From assembly GCA_022839525.1 (NCBI GenBank), contig JALHET010000205.1, forward strand, positions 2,611 to 10,907: 8,297 nt of DNA. The letters are read 5' to 3'. The stretch is from Lentisphaerota bacterium. Its GTDB lineage: Bacteria > Verrucomicrobiota > Kiritimatiellia > RFP12 > UBA1067. The notes below the pieces were generated by a model. It was given only the letters and a program-made list of their open reading frames with translations, ran no database searches and was not told the origin of the DNA. Both the position numbers and the translations under genes were made by a program. Of the stretch, positions 6,036 to 8,297 are shown in pieces (position 1 is the stretch's first letter; every line of letters begins with the position of its first letter).

Positions 6036-6895
6036 TTGAACTTCCCCAACAAGCCTTGTGGACGCACCAACATCAGCGCGACGAGAAGCACCCCGTAGGT
6101 CATCTGCCGCAACGGTGCCGCGACCGCACTGGGCAACCCCATGAACCGCAGTAGCTCCGGCAGAAAAACCAACAGCACGGCACCGGCCAGAGAGCCCGTC
6201 AGACTGCCCATGCCGCCGAAGACGACCATCAAGAGGATGGTGAATGACTCCATCGGCGTGAAGCTCGACGGATCAATATAGGTGATGTAGTGGGCATACA
6301 AAGTTCCGGCCATGCCGGCCAGCAATGCACCGACCACGAACACGGTCCGCTTGTACCGAGGTACGTCCTTGCCGAGAGAAGCGGTCATAATCTCATCTTC
6401 CCTTATCCCTTGCAGGACGCGACCGAACGGGGATTCGACCAGCCGTTTGCTCAGGAAAAACGTCAGGCAACAGACCGCGCCGACCAGCGGGAGGAAAGCC
6501 CATGCCGTATCAAGCGGGAGTCCGAAGAAACGAAAAGGCGGGATGCCAGGCAGCCCCATCGGCCCGCGCGTGAGGTCAATCCAGTTTCTGGCGATAGAAT
6601 GCGTCACCACGGCAAACGCGAACGTGGCCAACGCGAGAATATCCCCGGCCAGCCGCACGGCAGACAGGCTGACGACCCACCCGCACACCGCGGCAATGAC
6701 CGCAGCGGCCAGGATTCCCAGCCACGGCGAGATTCCGGCATTCAAGGCCAACAGGGACGAAGCGTACGCACCCACACAGAAGAACGCCGAGTGACCCATC
6801 GCCGGGAGTCCCGCGTAACCGACAACGAGATTCAGGCTCACTGTCAGAATGACGTAGACCCCTGCCATCGCCAAAATATGCGCCAGATACTCCAT
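6026..6895 (-). CDS. livM: LivM-type permease of a branched-chain amino acid ABC importer
   Basis: A 289-residue hydrophobic protein with about eight membrane segments (near 5-26, 33-52, 57-78, 83-100, 131-149, 184-203, 217-233 and 236-250, plus a possible ninth near 266-278). The family signature NLVVGYAGLPAMGHSAFFCVGAYA lies at 22-45 and RGPMGLPGIP at 110-119. The cytoplasmic coupling loop GRVLQGIREDEIMTASLG (158-175) contacts the ATPases. It lacks the long N-terminal extension of E. coli LivM (about 425 residues), as is common in other bacteria. The ATG at 6893-6895 directly follows the livH TAA with no spacer and only a weak Shine-Dalgarno, so translational coupling is likely. It pairs with LivH to form the channel. 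Confidence 0.92.
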   Translation of the reverse strand: MEYLAHILAMAGVYVILTVSLNLVVGYAGLPAMGHSAFFCVGAYASSLLALNAGISPWLGILAAAVIAAVCGWVVSLSAVRLAGDILALATFAFAVVTHSIARNWIDLTRGPMGLPGIPPFRFFGLPLDTAWAFLPLVGAVCCLTFFLSKRLVESPFGRVLQGIREDEIMTASLGKDVPRYKRTVFVVGALLAGMAGTLYAHYITYIDPSSFTPMESFTILLMVVFGGMGSLTGSLAGAVLLVFLPELLRFMGLPSAVAAPLRQMTYGVLLVALMLVRPQGLLGKFKWR

Positions 6896-7774
6896 TTACG
6901 TTCGCCGTGTTTCCGATTCTCCCCCAAAAATGCCAGTCGGCCGAAACAGGAGGAAGGCGACGAGGATCGCAAAGGCAATCGCATCCTTCCATCCCGCCGA
7001 GATCCCCCAGATCCCGAGGTTCTCAGCCAACCCGATGAACAAGCCGCCGATCAGCGCCCCCGGGATGCTCCCGATGCCGCCAATCACCGCCGCGATGATG
7101 CCCTTCAGGATTGCGTTGAACCCCATGGTCGGCTCGATGTTCGTCTCAAGGGAAACCAGTATGCCCGCCGCGCCTGCAAGGACGGAGCCGAGGAAGAATG
7201 AGGTGCGGACGATATGTTCCGAGTGAATCCCTACGATGCTCGCGGCGACAGTATCGTCGGCGACCGCCCTGATGGCCTTGCCCAGACGAGTCGCCTTCAC
7301 GAACAGAATCAGCGCCAGAGCAAGCAGGACACTGGCGATCAGAATGACGATCTGGATATCGGTAATCACCGCCCCGAGAACGCGATGCCCTTCCGTCACG
7401 GGGCCGGTTCGCAGACTCTTGATGTCCGCGCCGAAGGCCAGTTGCAGAGCGTTATTCAGAAAAACGAAGATACCGAACGATGCCAGCAGGAAGACCAGAT
7501 TCGGGGCTCTGCGTGCCCGCAGCGGCCGATAGACGGCAACATCGATCAGGACGCCCAACGCGCCCGCGAGAAGGCAAGCGAGAACGACACTGGGGAAGAA
7601 CTGCAGACCGAGGCGCGACACAGCCAACCAAGCAAGATACGCCCCAACGGCATACACCGCGCCGTGGGCAAAGTGGAAGAATCTCACGGTGCCATAGATG
7701 ACGGTAAAGCCCAGGGCCACAAGCGCGTAGATGCTGCCTGCGATTAATCCGTTAATTGCCAGTTGGCCGATCAT
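6896..7774 (-). CDS. livH: LivH-type permease of a branched-chain amino acid ABC importer
   Basis: A 292-residue permease from ATG 7774. The frame is open further upstream to an ATG at 7924, but those 50 extra residues are hydrophilic and unlike the family. The family start, MIGQLAINGLIAGSIYALVA, begins at 7774, and that ATG overlaps the upstream gene's TGA as ATGA. Visible features are IYGTVRFFHFAHGAVYAVGAY (26-46), the cytoplasmic coupling segment TRLGKAIRAVADDTVAASIVGI (162-183) and GGIGSIPGALIGGLFIGLAENL (232-253); about eight hydrophobic segments are present. GGAG stands only two bases before the ATG, so the start probably depends on termination of the upstream gene. It pairs with LivM. 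The UrtB urea permease is a distant alternative. Confidence 0.92.
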   Translation of the reverse strand: MIGQLAINGLIAGSIYALVALGFTVIYGTVRFFHFAHGAVYAVGAYLAWLAVSRLGLQFFPSVVLACLLAGALGVLIDVAVYRPLRARRAPNLVFLLASFGIFVFLNNALQLAFGADIKSLRTGPVTEGHRVLGAVITDIQIVILIASVLLALALILFVKATRLGKAIRAVADDTVAASIVGIHSEHIVRTSFFLGSVLAGAAGILVSLETNIEPTMGFNAILKGIIAAVIGGIGSIPGALIGGLFIGLAENLGIWGISAGWKDAIAFAILVAFLLFRPTGIFGGESETRRT

Positions 7775-8297
7775 AACTCCGCAAGATGCTTTGTGCAACC
7801 GAAGTGAACGAGTGTCCATTGTCCATCCCGCCATAGTACCTCGGTTATGTTGGCGTAGAGGGGGGGGCGCAATCGTCCACCCCACCACCAGAGACGCGAA
7901 AGGGGCATGCCGGTCATTTTGCACAGTAGCACGCCGATAACTTCCTCGTGGGTCGCAACGGCAACGAGCGCATTGTCATTTTGCCCATGCTCAGACACAA
8001 TTTGGTTCACTCCCCGCCAAGCCCTCATCGCCAACTCGGAAAGTGTCTCGCCGTCCTTGAAGTATCGTACATCGTCTTTCGGACAGCGAAAAGCCTCTTC
8101 CCATGCGGAAAGACCGAGCAAAGTGCGCGTTTCCTCGTGTGTAAGTCCAGTGCAGTCGCCCATACCCAAATTCTTCAAGTCTGCGCACTCTTGCATAGGC
8201 AACTTCTTCTGCTCGGCAAGGAGGCGGATCGTTTGAGTTGCACGTAAAGCCGGTGAAGAGATCACCTGTGTCACCGATGCGCTTGCCAGATGGCGAC
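7771..8297 (-). CDS. Histidine phosphatase (phosphoglycerate mutase-like) superfamily protein, 5' end outside window
   Basis: The frame is open to the window edge (RHLASAS precedes the GTG at 8274), so the gene starts beyond 8297 and roughly 40-50 N-terminal residues, including the catalytic RHG motif, cannot be seen. What is visible fits the superfamily: VISSPALRATQT, the segment where most members have SSpl.RA.qTA; LGMGDCTGLTHEE; FKDGETLSELAMRAWRGV; VAVATHEEVIGVLL, which holds the second catalytic His; and a C-terminal ANITEVLWRDGQWTLVHFG strand pair. The substrate cannot be told; cofactor-type phosphatases (for example alpha-ribazole phosphatase) and broad-specificity phosphatases share these motifs. 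Its TGA overlaps the livH ATG by four bases (ATGA, 7771-7774), so it is cotranscribed and probably translationally coupled with the importer. Confidence 0.85.
   Translation of the reverse strand, partial: RHLASASVTQVISSPALRATQTIRLLAEQKKLPMQECADLKNLGMGDCTGLTHEETRTLLGLSAWEEAFRCPKDDVRYFKDGETLSELAMRAWRGVNQIVSEHGQNDNALVAVATHEEVIGVLLCKMTGMPLSRLWWWGGRLRPPLYANITEVLWRDGQWTLVHFGCTKHLAEL

Noticed and set aside
5388..6098. Open frame of 236 codons on the + strand opposite livG
   Set aside because: Antisense to a firmly identified ABC ATPase; the composition is rich in Cys, His, Arg and Gln, with no domain.
6290..7201. Open frame of 303 codons on the + strand opposite livM and livH
   Set aside because: Its very hydrophilic, Arg/Gln/Asp-rich translation is the mirror of membrane-protein codons. 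It crosses the livH/livM boundary and has no family features.
7775..7924. 50-residue N-terminal extension of LivH
   Set aside because: The extension is the shifted-frame shadow of the phosphatase 3' end. The family start and the ATGA overlap both place the true start at 7774.

Overview
The window looks like an ordinary chromosomal segment of a GC-rich, diderm (Gram-negative-type) bacterium. Several envelope-biogenesis proteins with N-terminal anchors or signal peptides point that way. The style of the YfgM-like and PpiD-like proteins reminded me of the Verrucomicrobiota/Kiritimatiellota/Lentisphaerota group, but this is a weak impression and the window contains no taxonomic marker gene.

Left half (1-4195), mostly + strand. 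It begins inside a membrane-anchored TPR protein of the YfgM type (1-726). This runs convergently into an Rrf2-family regulator on the - strand (744-1181) that carries three cysteines placed like the Fe-S ligands of IscR. A 251-base divergent intergenic region holds an IscR type 2-like operator over the regulator's ribosome binding site and a near-consensus sigma70 promoter for the next gene. That gene encodes a secreted FecR-domain protein (1433-2437) and ends in a clear intrinsic terminator. Then comes a PpiD/SurA-like membrane-anchored periplasmic chaperone (2543-4195) in which I see no parvulin catalytic core. YfgM and PpiD are known partners at the Sec translocon in E. coli, so finding relatives of both in one locus is the most coherent functional theme here.

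Middle (4196-4519): a 324-base gap between convergent genes. It contains a perfect -35 box with a 17-base spacer and a reasonable -10, followed by three small hairpins and a T-run. Together they read as a possible small RNA gene of about 85 nt on the + strand.

Right half (4520-8297), - strand. A tightly packed operon is transcribed leftwards: a 5'-truncated histidine phosphatase, livH, livM, livG and livF. Its junctions are a 4-base ATGA overlap, 0 bases, a 10-base overlap and an 11-base overlap. The four liv genes give two permeases and two ATPases of a branched-chain amino acid-type (HAAT) ABC importer. The periplasmic binding protein is not in the window.

I found no CRISPR array, insertion sequence, tRNA, rRNA or phage gene. 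Nothing here is clearly a new defence or mobile system; the items most worth checking are the small RNA candidate, the YfgM/PpiD pairing and the Rrf2 protein with its putative operator.
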